Shown one piece after another: positions 1 through 7,461 of a DNA stretch of 64,000 bases. The notes under the pieces were generated by a model that saw nothing but the letters and a program-made list of their open reading frames with translations, did not search any database and was not told where the DNA came from. The position numbers and the translations under genes were made by a program. Origin of the DNA: Kiloniellaceae bacterium (GTDB taxonomy: Bacteria; Pseudomonadota; Alphaproteobacteria; Kiloniellales; Kiloniellaceae); contig JAJFGK010000035.1 in NCBI GenBank assembly GCA_021776195.1, positions 47,699-111,698 on the forward strand, given 5' to 3'. How positions within the stretch are numbered: position 1 is the first letter of the stretch; each line of letters opens with the position of its first letter.

Positions 1-2
1 TG

Positions 3-662
3 CCCAAGCCGACGATCGGCGATTGGCGCTCGGGCGCTCACATGAACACCTCGATGCAGCGTATCGACAATCCGGGCGTCAACATCTTCGAGGGCGCGGA
101 CGGCAAGTGGAGCGCCGAGGCCTTCCATGCGGTGGGCGGTCTGCTGCGCCATGGCGGCGCCCTGACCGCGATCGCCTGCTCGACGGTCAATTCCTACAAC
201 GGGCTGGTCCCCCGGGTGGGCGGCTTCGAGGGCGGCACCGTGACCTGGGCGCCGACCCATATGACCTATGGCTACAACAACCGCTCGGCCATGCTGCGCC
301 TGCCGCAGAGCCGCTTTGCCATCGAAAACCGCGCCGCCGACATGTGCATGAACCCCTATCTCGGTCTCGGCCTCACGGCCGCGGCCTTGACCGAGGGCGT
401 GGTCAACAAGTTCGAGGCCGGCGAACCCTTGAACCAGGATCTCTATTCCATGTCGGCCGAGGAGGTTGCCAAGTCCGGTGCCCAGCGCCTGCCGCGCAAC
501 CTGCTGGAGGCGACCGAGATCCTGCGCGACGATGCCTGGGCCAAGGAGGTGATCGGCGCGCAGATGCACCAGTCTTTCCTGACCTACAAGATCGACGAGT
601 GGGAGCGCTACCACCAGGCGGTCACCGACTGGGAGGTCCAGGAATATCTGCGGCTCTACTGA
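3..662 (+). CDS. Glutamine synthetase family protein, C-terminal part (5' end outside window)
   Basis: The open frame runs in from the left edge, so only the last 219 residues are visible. The first visible residues (GDWRSGAHMNTSM) lie in the catalytic barrel, and further on come GTVTWAPTHMTYGYNNRSAMLR and a nucleotide-site segment with ENR. The tail (DEWERYHQAVTDWEVQEYLRLY) is typical of the short GlnT-like glutamine synthetases of alphaproteobacteria. Such enzymes ligate ammonia or an amine to glutamate using ATP; several relatives make gamma-glutamyl amides rather than glutamine. The M at position 42 is an internal residue, not the start. Substrate cannot be fixed from this fragment. It is followed by a palindromic repeat and a hydrolase gene on the same strand. 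Confidence 0.85.
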   Translation, partial: PKPTIGDWRSGAHMNTSMQRIDNPGVNIFEGADGKWSAEAFHAVGGLLRHGGALTAIACSTVNSYNGLVPRVGGFEGGTVTWAPTHMTYGYNNRSAMLRLPQSRFAIENRAADMCMNPYLGLGLTAAALTEGVVNKFEAGEPLNQDLYSMSAEEVAKSGAQRLPRNLLEATEILRDDAWAKEVIGAQMHQSFLTYKIDEWERYHQAVTDWEVQEYLRLY

Positions 663-684
663 TACCGGCAGGCCTAAGAAGTCA

Positions 685-807
685 TCCTCGCCCCCTTTTG
701 GGGAGAGGACCGAGGTGAGGGGGCGTCGAGGGCAGGCGATGACCTTACGACATTGTCGTGGCTGCCTCTCCCCCTCACCCCGACCCTCTCCCCCAAGGGG
801 GCGAGGG
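685..807. repeat. REP-like imperfect inverted repeat
   Basis: Two arms of about 41-44 bases (685-725 and 764-807) are close reverse complements, each built of C/T-rich and G/A-rich blocks (CCTCGCCCCC...GGGGAGAGG...GGTGAGGGGG). They are separated by a loop of about 38 bases. Elements of this composition are widespread intergenic palindromic repeats in proteobacterial genomes. It fills the gap between the glutamine synthetase stop and the start of the hydrolase gene and could form a strong hairpin in the transcript. The right arm touches the ribosome-binding region of the next gene. Confidence 0.75.
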
Positions 808-818
808 AAAGTAAAGGG

Positions 819-1841
819 ATGGCCATGACCGACCGCGACCACGAACTCTTCGAACTGGGCGACGTGACGCTGCAGTCCGGCGCGGTTCTGCCCAAGGCCA
901 AGCTGGCCTACAAGACCTATGGGCGCTTGAGCCCGGCGGGGGATAACGCGGTCCTGCTGCCGACCTTCTACACCGGGCACCACGGCCGCAACGAGGGCTT
1001 CTTCGGACCGGGCCGGGCGATCGATCCGGCCCGTCACTTCGTCGTCTCGATCAACCTGATGGGCAATGGCCGTTCCTCCTCGCCCAGCAACACGCCGTCG
1101 CCCCACGACGGCCCGCGGTTTCCAAAGGTAACCCTGTTCGACAATGTCGCCTGCCAGCGCCGCTTGCTGACCGAGGCCCTGGGGGTCGAGCGTCTGGCCC
1201 TGGTGGCCGGCTGGTCCATGGCCGGCTGCCAGTCCTTCCAGTGGGGCGCGCAGTTCCCGGATTGCGTCGGCGCGATCCTGCCGTTCTGCGCCTCGGCCCG
1301 GACCTCGCCGCACAACTTCGTGTTCCTGGAGGGGGTGAAGGCGGCGCTGCAAGCGGATGGCGACTGGAACGGCGGCGACTACGACCGGCCGCCGGAACGC
1401 GGCCTGCGCGCCTTCGGCCGGGTCTATGCCGGCTGGGCCTTCTCCCAGACCTTCTACCGTGAAGGCCTCTACCGGCAGCTCGGCTTCGAGTCGGTCGAAG
1501 AACTCCTGGTCGACTGGGAGGAAGACCATGTCCAGAACTGGGACGCCAACGACCTTTTGGCCAAGCTCTGGGCCTGGCAGCAGGGCGATGTTTCCGCCAA
1601 CCCACGTTACCGCGGCGATTTCGCCAAGGCGCTGGGCGCGATTGCCGCCCGGGCCATCGTCATCCCCTGTACCCAGGATCTCTACTTCCCGCCCGCCGAC
1701 AACGCCATCGAGGTGGCGGCCATGCCCAACGCGGAAATGAGGCCCTTCGATTCGCCCTGGGGACACTGCGTCGCCGGCCCCGGCAACGAGCCGGCCTTCG
1801 AGCGCTTCCTGGACCAGGCGATCCACGAGCTGATCGGCTAG
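819..1841 (+). CDS. Alpha/beta hydrolase, homoserine O-acetyltransferase-like
   Basis: A 340-residue protein of the MetX/homoserine acetyltransferase superfamily. Visible features are the N-terminal FELGDVTLQSGAVL strand, the oxyanion region (SINLMGNGRSSSPSN), the nucleophile elbow AGWSMAGCQSFQW with Ser, a late acid (CTQDLYFPPAD) and a C-terminal GHCVAGPG histidine. The elbow reads GWSMAG where true MetX proteins have GGSMGG, so this is probably a side branch with an unassigned acyl acceptor rather than methionine biosynthesis. The frame is open back to 753, but that extension lies in the upstream palindrome; ATG 819 (or 825) after a GAGGGAAAG purine stretch is the better start. The stop codon TAG overlaps the first base of the inverted-repeat element that follows. 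Confidence 0.8.
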   Translation: MAMTDRDHELFELGDVTLQSGAVLPKAKLAYKTYGRLSPAGDNAVLLPTFYTGHHGRNEGFFGPGRAIDPARHFVVSINLMGNGRSSSPSNTPSPHDGPRFPKVTLFDNVACQRRLLTEALGVERLALVAGWSMAGCQSFQWGAQFPDCVGAILPFCASARTSPHNFVFLEGVKAALQADGDWNGGDYDRPPERGLRAFGRVYAGWAFSQTFYREGLYRQLGFESVEELLVDWEEDHVQNWDANDLLAKLWAWQQGDVSANPRYRGDFAKALGAIAARAIVIPCTQDLYFPPADNAIEVAAMPNAEMRPFDSPWGHCVAGPGNEPAFERFLDQAIHELIG

Positions 1842-2129
1842 AGCCCTTCTTTGTCATAGGGAAACATTTGATGGGTCATAGGCGATCATTCGGGAAGGCG
1901 CGCTGTGCGGCGCGATGCCCCCGGTCTTGGAGATTGGGCATCGGGCAAGCGGCGGAACGCACCCCCATTGGGAGAGGGGGTTCGCCTATGGCCCACCGAA
2001 GGCCGCGTTCTTTTGCCTTCTGGCCGCGTTCCGCTCCTCGATCGATACGCGTATCGCTCTTCGAAGCGCGCCTTGCCAGAAGACAAAATAATCCCGGTCA
2101 AATGCTTCCGTATGACAAAGAAGGGCTCT
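1840..2129. mobile_element. 290-bp element with 32-bp terminal inverted repeats (MITE-like)
   Basis: Left end 1840-1871 and right end 2098-2129 are inverted copies that match at 30 of 32 positions, starting AGAGCCCTTCTTTGTCATA. The interior holds smaller hairpins (for example GATGCCC...GGGCATC near 1914-1943 and GCACCCCC...GGGGGTTCG near 1958-1985) and no credible gene. The size, long terminal inverted repeats and lack of coding capacity fit a non-autonomous miniature transposable element or a large palindromic intergenic unit. No clear target-site duplication is visible. The left end includes the stop codon of the upstream hydrolase gene. From 2130 to 2254 nothing else is recognised apart from the leader of the next gene. 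Confidence 0.7.
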
Positions 2130-2254
2130 TGGCTTCCCCGTCCTGATTTGCCATTTGTGGACGCGGTCGGCACACTCGACCTGCGCGCGCCGACCCCGAT
2201 CTCAAACTCGAAACCCCAAGCAATTCGTCTCGTCAGTCTCGTGAGGGCCGCAGG

Positions 2255-4063
2255 ATGACAGCTTTGCTTCACCGACTTCGTTTTTTTGTGTGCTTTGCCT
2301 GTCTGGTCTCGCTTGGCCCGGCCCAGGCCGCCGAGGAGAGCGAGAGCGACCGGTTGAACGCCTTCTTCGAGCAGGTCCACGAAGCGGGTGTGGCGCGCTG
2401 GCCGGAGTGGCAGACGAGCCTTGGCCTGAAGACCAACTACGACCAGTGGAACGACCGCAGCGAAGAAAGAGGCCTCGCCGAGCACGAGATCACGATTCGC
2501 AACCTGACCGCGCTGCGGCACGACTTCGACTATGAAAAGCTCGATGAGGCGGCCAAGATCAGCTATCGCCTCTTCGAGCGCGGCGCCGAACTCGGTATCG
2601 CCTGGTTTCCCTACCGCCACCACGGCTATGCGGTGACTCATCTGGGCGGGGTGCACCTGCGCATCCCCTCGTTTCTGAGCAACCGCCACCGGATCGACGA
2701 CCGCGGCGATGCCGAGGCCTATCTGGCGCGCTTGCGCGGCGTCCCCAAAATGATGGCGCAGATCATCCAGCGTATGGAGACTCGGGCCGACAAGGGGATC
2801 ATCGCGCCGCGCTTCGTCTTTCCCCAGGTGCTGGGCGACATCGACCGGGTCATGACCGGGGCGCCCTTCGACAACAGCGGCGAGGACACGGCGATCCTCG
2901 CCGATTTTCGAGAAAAAGTCGTGGCCCTGGAACTGCCGGCGCCCGAGACGGCGGCGCTGATCCAGCAGGCCGAGGCGGCGCTGACCACTGCGGTTGCGCC
3001 GGCCTACGGGGCGCTCCGGCGGACCATGGTCGCGCTGCAGGCACGGGCGAGCGACGACGACGGCGCCTGGAAGTTTCCCGACGGCGCTGCCTACTATGCG
3101 CTGGCCCTGCGCTCGACCACCACCACCAGCCTTTCTCCGGCCGAGATTCACGACTTCGGACTGGCAGAGGTGGCGCGCATTCACGCGGAGATGAGGGGCA
3201 TCGTCGAGACAATCGGATTCGACGGCGACCTCGCCGCCTTTTTCGATTTCATCCGCCACGATCCGGCGAACTTCTTTCCCAACACGGAAGACGGCCGTGC
3301 CGCCTATCTGGCCGAGAGCCGGGCCTTCATCGCCGAGATGAAGGCGAGTCTCGATCAGGTCTTCAGCGTTCAGCCCCAGGCCGAACTGGTGGTCAAGCGG
3401 GTCGAGCCCTATCGGGAGAAAACCACCAACATCGGCTTCTACAATGCCCCCGCGGCCTATGGCGACCGGCCGGGCATGTATTACGTCAACCTCTACGACA
3501 TGACGCTGATGCCTAAGTCCCACATGGAATCCTTGGCCTATCACGAAGCGGTTCCCGGCCATCACATGCAGATCGCCATTGCCCAGGAACTGGAGGGTCT
3601 GCCCAAGTTTCGCAAGTTCGCCGGCTACACCGCCTACACCGAGGGCTGGGCGCTCTATGCCGAACGGCTGTCCAAGGAGATGGGATTCTTCCGCGAGCCC
3701 CTGTCCGATTTCGGCCGCCTGGCCTGGGAGCTGCTGCGCGCCGCCCGCCTGGTGGTGGACACCGGCCTGCACTTCAAGCGCTGGACCCGCAAAGAGGCGA
3801 TCGCCTACATGGACGCCAACCTGCCGGTCACCCATGAGGTCAACCGCAAGGCCATCGAGCGCTACATCGTCTGGCCGTCGCAAGCCACCGCCTACAAGAT
3901 CGGCATGCACAAGATCCTGGAGCTGCGCGGCCGAGCCAAGACCCGCCTCGGCGCGGCCTTCGACCTCCGCGACTTTCACCGGGTGGTTCTCGGCAACGGC
4001 GCCCTCCCTTTGGATGTTCTGGAAGAGATCGTGGAGCGTTGGATTGCCGCTGGCGGCGGCTGA
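2255..4063 (+). CDS. DUF885 family exported metallopeptidase-like protein
   Basis: A 602-residue protein with a signal peptide (hydrophobic core FFVCFACLVSLGPAQA, cleavage likely after AQA), so it acts in the envelope or periplasm. The central-to-C-terminal part carries the DUF885 hallmark YHEAVPGHHMQ, an HExxxGHH-type zinc site, followed by a glutamate-bearing segment (YTEGWALYAERL). DUF885 proteins are predicted zinc metallohydrolases; the substrate is generally unknown. Length is typical for the family (about 580-620). ATG 2255 immediately precedes the signal peptide. It stands alone: the terminal-inverted-repeat element lies upstream and an AT-rich regulatory region downstream. Confidence 0.85.
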   Translation: MTALLHRLRFFVCFACLVSLGPAQAAEESESDRLNAFFEQVHEAGVARWPEWQTSLGLKTNYDQWNDRSEERGLAEHEITIRNLTALRHDFDYEKLDEAAKISYRLFERGAELGIAWFPYRHHGYAVTHLGGVHLRIPSFLSNRHRIDDRGDAEAYLARLRGVPKMMAQIIQRMETRADKGIIAPRFVFPQVLGDIDRVMTGAPFDNSGEDTAILADFREKVVALELPAPETAALIQQAEAALTTAVAPAYGALRRTMVALQARASDDDGAWKFPDGAAYYALALRSTTTTSLSPAEIHDFGLAEVARIHAEMRGIVETIGFDGDLAAFFDFIRHDPANFFPNTEDGRAAYLAESRAFIAEMKASLDQVFSVQPQAELVVKRVEPYREKTTNIGFYNAPAAYGDRPGMYYVNLYDMTLMPKSHMESLAYHEAVPGHHMQIAIAQELEGLPKFRKFAGYTAYTEGWALYAERLSKEMGFFREPLSDFGRLAWELLRAARLVVDTGLHFKRWTRKEAIAYMDANLPVTHEVNRKAIERYIVWPSQATAYKIGMHKILELRGRAKTRLGAAFDLRDFHRVVLGNGALPLDVLEEIVERWIAAGGG

Positions 4064-4146
4064 CCGTTCGAGCCGCCGGCCAGCTATTCAAATTCACATA
4101 CAATAGTATGATATCGATTCTGCACTAAGTTATTGATATAACAACG

Positions 4147-4161
4147 TTAACTCCTTGTTAA
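4147..4161 (+). promoter_or_regulatory. Full CtrA binding box (TTAA-N7-TTAA)
   Basis: The sequence TTAA-CTCCTTG-TTAA is a perfect match to the consensus for CtrA, the alphaproteobacterial cell-cycle master regulator. It lies in an AT-rich island (about 4085-4215) that stands out in this GC-rich DNA. A further GTTAA lies about 36 bases downstream and a TTGACT at 4186-4191 could be a -35 element. The site is 105 bases upstream of the small gene at 4266. The motif is seen directly; regulation by CtrA is inferred. Confidence 0.6.
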
Positions 4162-4265
4162 CCTTGATAAATCATGAGAATTTCGTTGACTGTTTGTTAA
4201 ATCCAACCTACCTATCTACTTCGAGATTATCGCAGTTGTGGCTCAACCAATCGCAGGAGGCGGGT

Positions 4266-4526
4266 ATGCTTCAATCGAGAATTCAGGGTCTGGTCGGTCA
4301 GTGGTTCAAGACCGAGACGGTCATCCCGGGCGGCTTCTATCGCCGCATCGAAGCGACGATCAAGGAGACCGCCGAAGTCCTGGCCGTCGAGCCCGACGGT
4401 GTCGGCATTCCTCACGTCCACTACATCGGCCACTGCGAGGCCAAGCACGGCCACGGCGCCGAATACAAGGTGCGGCGCATGCTGTCCGTTTCGGCCTTTC
4501 GCGAGACCTTTTCCGAGCTGAACTGA
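4266..4526 (+). CDS. Small conserved-looking hypothetical protein behind a CtrA box
   Basis: An 86-residue soluble protein of unknown function. The start at ATG 4266 is chosen because a strong AGGAGG sits 6 bases upstream (4255-4260); an in-frame ATG at 4155 would place the start inside the CtrA box. The protein has no signal peptide or membrane segment. It begins MLQSRIQGLVGQWF, has a glycine-containing GGFYRRIEATIKETAEVLAVEPDG core, and a His-rich HVHYIGHCEAKHGHG stretch that could bind metal. The CtrA box suggests cell-cycle- or motility-linked expression. Nothing recognisable occupies 4527-4705 downstream, which is the space before a convergent operon. Confidence 0.65.
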   Translation: MLQSRIQGLVGQWFKTETVIPGGFYRRIEATIKETAEVLAVEPDGVGIPHVHYIGHCEAKHGHGAEYKVRRMLSVSAFRETFSELN

Positions 4527-4705
4527 GCGAGCAGCCCGGCCCTGGCAGCCCAATTCTGTGGGATAGGGCTCTTGGTCCTGTTCAGAACGTCAGCCCAGAG
4601 AACGCGTCATTCCCGAATCCGGTTCGGCCCAAATCGAAGAGGCTTTAGACCAGGTGATTTGGAGAAAAGTCGCGTCCGGGGGCGCCCGTCATATCTCAAC
4701 AGGAC

Positions 4706-5533
4706 CTAGCGTTCGCGCTTGAGGGCGCTTTCGTGCCAGTGGCGCAGCAGCAGGTTGGACAGCAGGGCCAGGCTGGCGAAGATCAGAATGCCCATGGCCG
4801 AGATCAGCAGCAGCGCCGCGAACATGCGCGGTATGTCCAGGCGGTAGCCCGATTCCAAAATCCGAAAGGCCAGGCCCGAGCCGCTGCCCGCCGTCCCGGC
4901 GGCGAACTCCGCGACAATGGCGCCGATCAGGGAGAGCCCGCCGGAGATCCTGAGACCGCCGAGGAAGTAGGGCAGGGCCGAGGGCAGGCGCAGGAGCCAG
5001 AAGACCTGCCAGCGATTGGCGCGGTAGAGCTGGAAGAGGTCCAGCAGATTGTGATCGGCGCTGTTCAGCCCCAGGGTGGTGTTGGAGAGGATGGGGAAGA
5101 AGGCGACGACCCAGGCGCAGGTCAAGAGCGCCAGATAGGTATCCTCGACATAGATCAGGATCAGCGGCGCGATCGCGATCATCGGCGTGACCTGAAGGAT
5201 GATGGCGAAGGGGAAAAGCGAGGTCTCTACCCATTTCGACTGGGTGAAGAGCACGGCCAGGAAAACCCCGCCCAATACCGCCACGGCCAATGCCGAGAGC
5301 GCCACCTTCAAGGTGTTCCAGGCGGCCCCCGACAGGCTGCCCCAATCCTCCCAGAGCGTGCCGGCGACCAGCCCCGGACCGGGCAGGATGTAGTGCGGGA
5401 TCTGGTTGATCCGCACCAGCAGGTCCCAGGCGACGATCCCGCAGGCCAGCACCGCCAGTGGCAGGACCAGTCGCAGGATCCGCTCCCGTCTCTCCCCTGG
5501 TGTTGCGGTCGCGGTATTCGGACGGTCGGGCAT
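4706..5533 (-). CDS. ABC transporter permease (NitT/TauT/thiamine-precursor class)
   Basis: A 275-residue inner-membrane protein with about six hydrophobic segments. It has the permease coupling region GLRISGGLSLIGAIVAEF, the loop that contacts the ATPase in the BPD_transp_1 family. It is the last gene of a four-gene minus-strand operon (ureohydrolase, binding protein, ATPase, permease). The ATG is 6 bases past the ATPase stop, which implies translational coupling. Substrate specificity is set by the binding protein at 6431; sequence class points to NMT1/THI5-like substrates such as pyrimidine precursors, sulfonates or small amines. The gene order suggests a substrate related to the agmatinase-like enzyme. 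Confidence 0.88.
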   Translation of the reverse strand: MPDRPNTATATPGERRERILRLVLPLAVLACGIVAWDLLVRINQIPHYILPGPGLVAGTLWEDWGSLSGAAWNTLKVALSALAVAVLGGVFLAVLFTQSKWVETSLFPFAIILQVTPMIAIAPLILIYVEDTYLALLTCAWVVAFFPILSNTTLGLNSADHNLLDLFQLYRANRWQVFWLLRLPSALPYFLGGLRISGGLSLIGAIVAEFAAGTAGSGSGLAFRILESGYRLDIPRMFAALLLISAMGILIFASLALLSNLLLRHWHESALKRER

Positions 5534-5539
5534 CGCCTT

Positions 5540-6394
5540 CTAGATCTCTGCTGGGATGGACATGGCGTCCTTGAGCGCGGCCGAGACCGCGCGGCAGGTC
5601 GCGTTGTACCCGCTCGAGGTCCGGTAGGCCTCGTCGCGGGGGTAGGACGCGTCGACCGCGATCTCGGCGACGGCGCGGCCCGGCCGGGCGGAAAAGACCA
5701 CGATACGGCTGGCCAGATAGACCGACTCGTAAACCGAATGGGTCACGAAGAGCACGGTCCATCGCTGCGCCTTCCACAGGGCCAGCAGGTCGTCGTTCAG
5801 TTTTAGGCGGGTGATTTCGTCGAGCGCCGCGAAGGGCTCGTCCATCAGCAGCAGGCGTGGCCCGGTGACCAGGGCGCGGGCGATGGCCGCCCGCATCTTC
5901 ATCCCGCCGGACAGCTCGCGGGGAAAGACCCGCTGGAAGTCGCTGAGCCCGACCATGGCCAGCGCCGCCTCGACCCGGTCGCGCACCGCCGCGCGCGACC
6001 GTCCGGCCAGGCGCAGCGGCAGATAGACGTTGTCGAAGACATTGGCCCAGGGCATCAGGGTCGGCTCCTGGAAGACGAACCCGATCTCACCGCTGGTCTC
6101 GCCGTCGGTCTCGCCGCCGATCGCGCCGCCGGGTGCGCCATCGGGGCCGGTTTCCCGGTGCGATCCGATGCCGGGCCGGCCGACGGTGCCCGAGGTCGCC
6201 GTGCCCAACCCGGCGATCAACCGAAGAGCCGTTGACTTGCCGCAGCCCGAGGGGCCCAGCAGGGCGACGAACTCGTGGGCGCCGACCTCCAGCGACAGCC
6301 CGCCAAGCGCTTGGGTGCCATTGGCGAAGCGCTTGGTGACATCGCCGAGGGCGATGAGGGGGACAGAAGCGCTGCCGGTCGCCGTCATTGTCAC
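5540..6394 (-). CDS. ABC transporter ATP-binding protein with an unusual Gly/Glu-rich insert
   Basis: A 284-residue ATPase of the NitT/TauT class. It has Walker A GPSGCGKST, Q-loop FVFQEPTLMPW, signature LSGGMKMR, Walker B LLLMDEPFAALD and switch histidine VTHSV. Between Walker A and the Q-loop there is an insertion of about 25 residues rich in Gly, Glu and Thr with an internal near-repeat (GGETDG / GETSGE), encoded around 6075-6175. Relatives of this class have a short beta-hairpin there and total about 260 residues. The frame is intact. It supplies energy for the permease encoded just downstream and the binding protein just upstream. Confidence 0.9.
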   Translation of the reverse strand: MTMTATGSASVPLIALGDVTKRFANGTQALGGLSLEVGAHEFVALLGPSGCGKSTALRLIAGLGTATSGTVGRPGIGSHRETGPDGAPGGAIGGETDGETSGEIGFVFQEPTLMPWANVFDNVYLPLRLAGRSRAAVRDRVEAALAMVGLSDFQRVFPRELSGGMKMRAAIARALVTGPRLLLMDEPFAALDEITRLKLNDDLLALWKAQRWTVLFVTHSVYESVYLASRIVVFSARPGRAVAEIAVDASYPRDEAYRTSSGYNATCRAVSAALKDAMSIPAEI

Positions 6395-6430
6395 AGCTCT
6401 TCCAAACCGGCTTCCTTGCGACCGACCGCG

Positions 6431-7459
6431 TTAATCGGCAGGACGCAGATCCAGGCCGACACCCTTGTTCACGAAGTCGAGCCGGTAGGACTTCTTGTAG
6501 TCCAGGTCCGGCGCCACCACGCCGGCCCGCACCATGCGATCGAAGAAGGATTTGTGGCGGGCTTCGGTCATGGCGCCGATGCCCAGGGTCAGGGAATCGC
6601 CGGAATCGACGATCCCGAAGGCCTTTAGCTTGTCGATGGAATAGGCGATCTGGGCCGCGGACATATCCGGATTGTCTTTCTGGATCAGCGCGTTGCCGGC
6701 CGAGGGGTCATGATAGAGATAGTTGTACCAGCCGATCGCGCTGGCATCGACGAAGCGCTGGATCAGATCGGGATTCTCCGCCAGCAGGTCGTTGCGGGTC
6801 ACAATGGTGGTCGAGTAGCTGTCGTAACCGAAATCGGCAAGCAGAAAGATGTTCGGCTTGAAGCCGCCCTCCTTTTCGATCGTATAGGGCTCCGAGGTGA
6901 CATAGCCCTGCTGCGCCAGGCGCTTGTCGGCGAGGAAGGGCGCGGCGTTATAGGTATAGGGTCGGACCCGCTCGAGCGAAAAGCCGTACTCCGCCACCAT
7001 CCACTGGTAAAAGCTGCTGAGGCCGCCCTGGCCCACCAGAATGTCGATGTCCTTCAGCGACTCCCAGCTGTCGAGACCCTGGCCCGGGTGGGTCATGAAG
7101 ATCTGCGGCTCTTTCTGGAAAATCGAGGCGACCGTCGTGGTGGGAATACCCTGCTCGATGGCGCTGAAGGCCTCCAGCATGTTGCCGCCCATGAGGAACT
7201 CGATCTTGCCGGTGGCCAGCAGCAGGGCATTGTTCTTGTTCGGGCCGCCCGGGAGAATTTCGACCTCGAGGCCGTAGCGCGCATAGGTGCCATCGGCGAC
7301 GGCCTGATAGAAACCGCCATGTTCGGCCTCGGCCACCCAGTTGGTGGCAAAGCGGATCTTATCCTGGGCCGCGGCCGGGCCCAAAAGCAGCAACGGTCCA
7401 ACGGCAATCAGACCAAGCAGCGCGGCCAGGCGGCCGCCGCGGGATGTGAGGGAAAACAT
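6431..7459 (-). CDS. ABC transporter substrate-binding protein, NMT1/THI5-like
   Basis: A 342-residue exported protein. The signal peptide has a basic n-region and a long Leu/Ala core ending PAAAQ. The mature part starts with IRFATNWVAEAEHGGFYQAVADGTY, the first strand and helix of the NMT1/THI5/SsuA fold. It captures its ligand in the periplasm for the permease and ATPase encoded downstream. The ATG lies just downstream of the stop of the ureohydrolase gene, so these two are co-translated. The family binds formyl-aminopyrimidine, sulfonates, nitrate and similar small molecules; which one here cannot be told. The pairing with a ureohydrolase makes a guanidino or amine ligand a fair guess. Confidence 0.88.
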   Translation of the reverse strand: MFSLTSRGGRLAALLGLIAVGPLLLLGPAAAQDKIRFATNWVAEAEHGGFYQAVADGTYARYGLEVEILPGGPNKNNALLLATGKIEFLMGGNMLEAFSAIEQGIPTTTVASIFQKEPQIFMTHPGQGLDSWESLKDIDILVGQGGLSSFYQWMVAEYGFSLERVRPYTYNAAPFLADKRLAQQGYVTSEPYTIEKEGGFKPNIFLLADFGYDSYSTTIVTRNDLLAENPDLIQRFVDASAIGWYNYLYHDPSAGNALIQKDNPDMSAAQIAYSIDKLKAFGIVDSGDSLTLGIGAMTEARHKSFFDRMVRAGVVAPDLDYKKSYRLDFVNKGVGLDLRPAD

Positions 7460-7461
7460 GG

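Noticed and set aside
1840..2129. Insertion sequence with transposase
   Set aside because: No open frame inside shows transposase features; only the terminal inverted repeats and hairpins are present.
1886..3979. Long minus-strand open frame of 697 codons
   Set aside because: It is a mirror of the DUF885 gene on the plus strand, has no family motifs, and runs through the inverted-repeat element; typical of GC-rich shadow frames.
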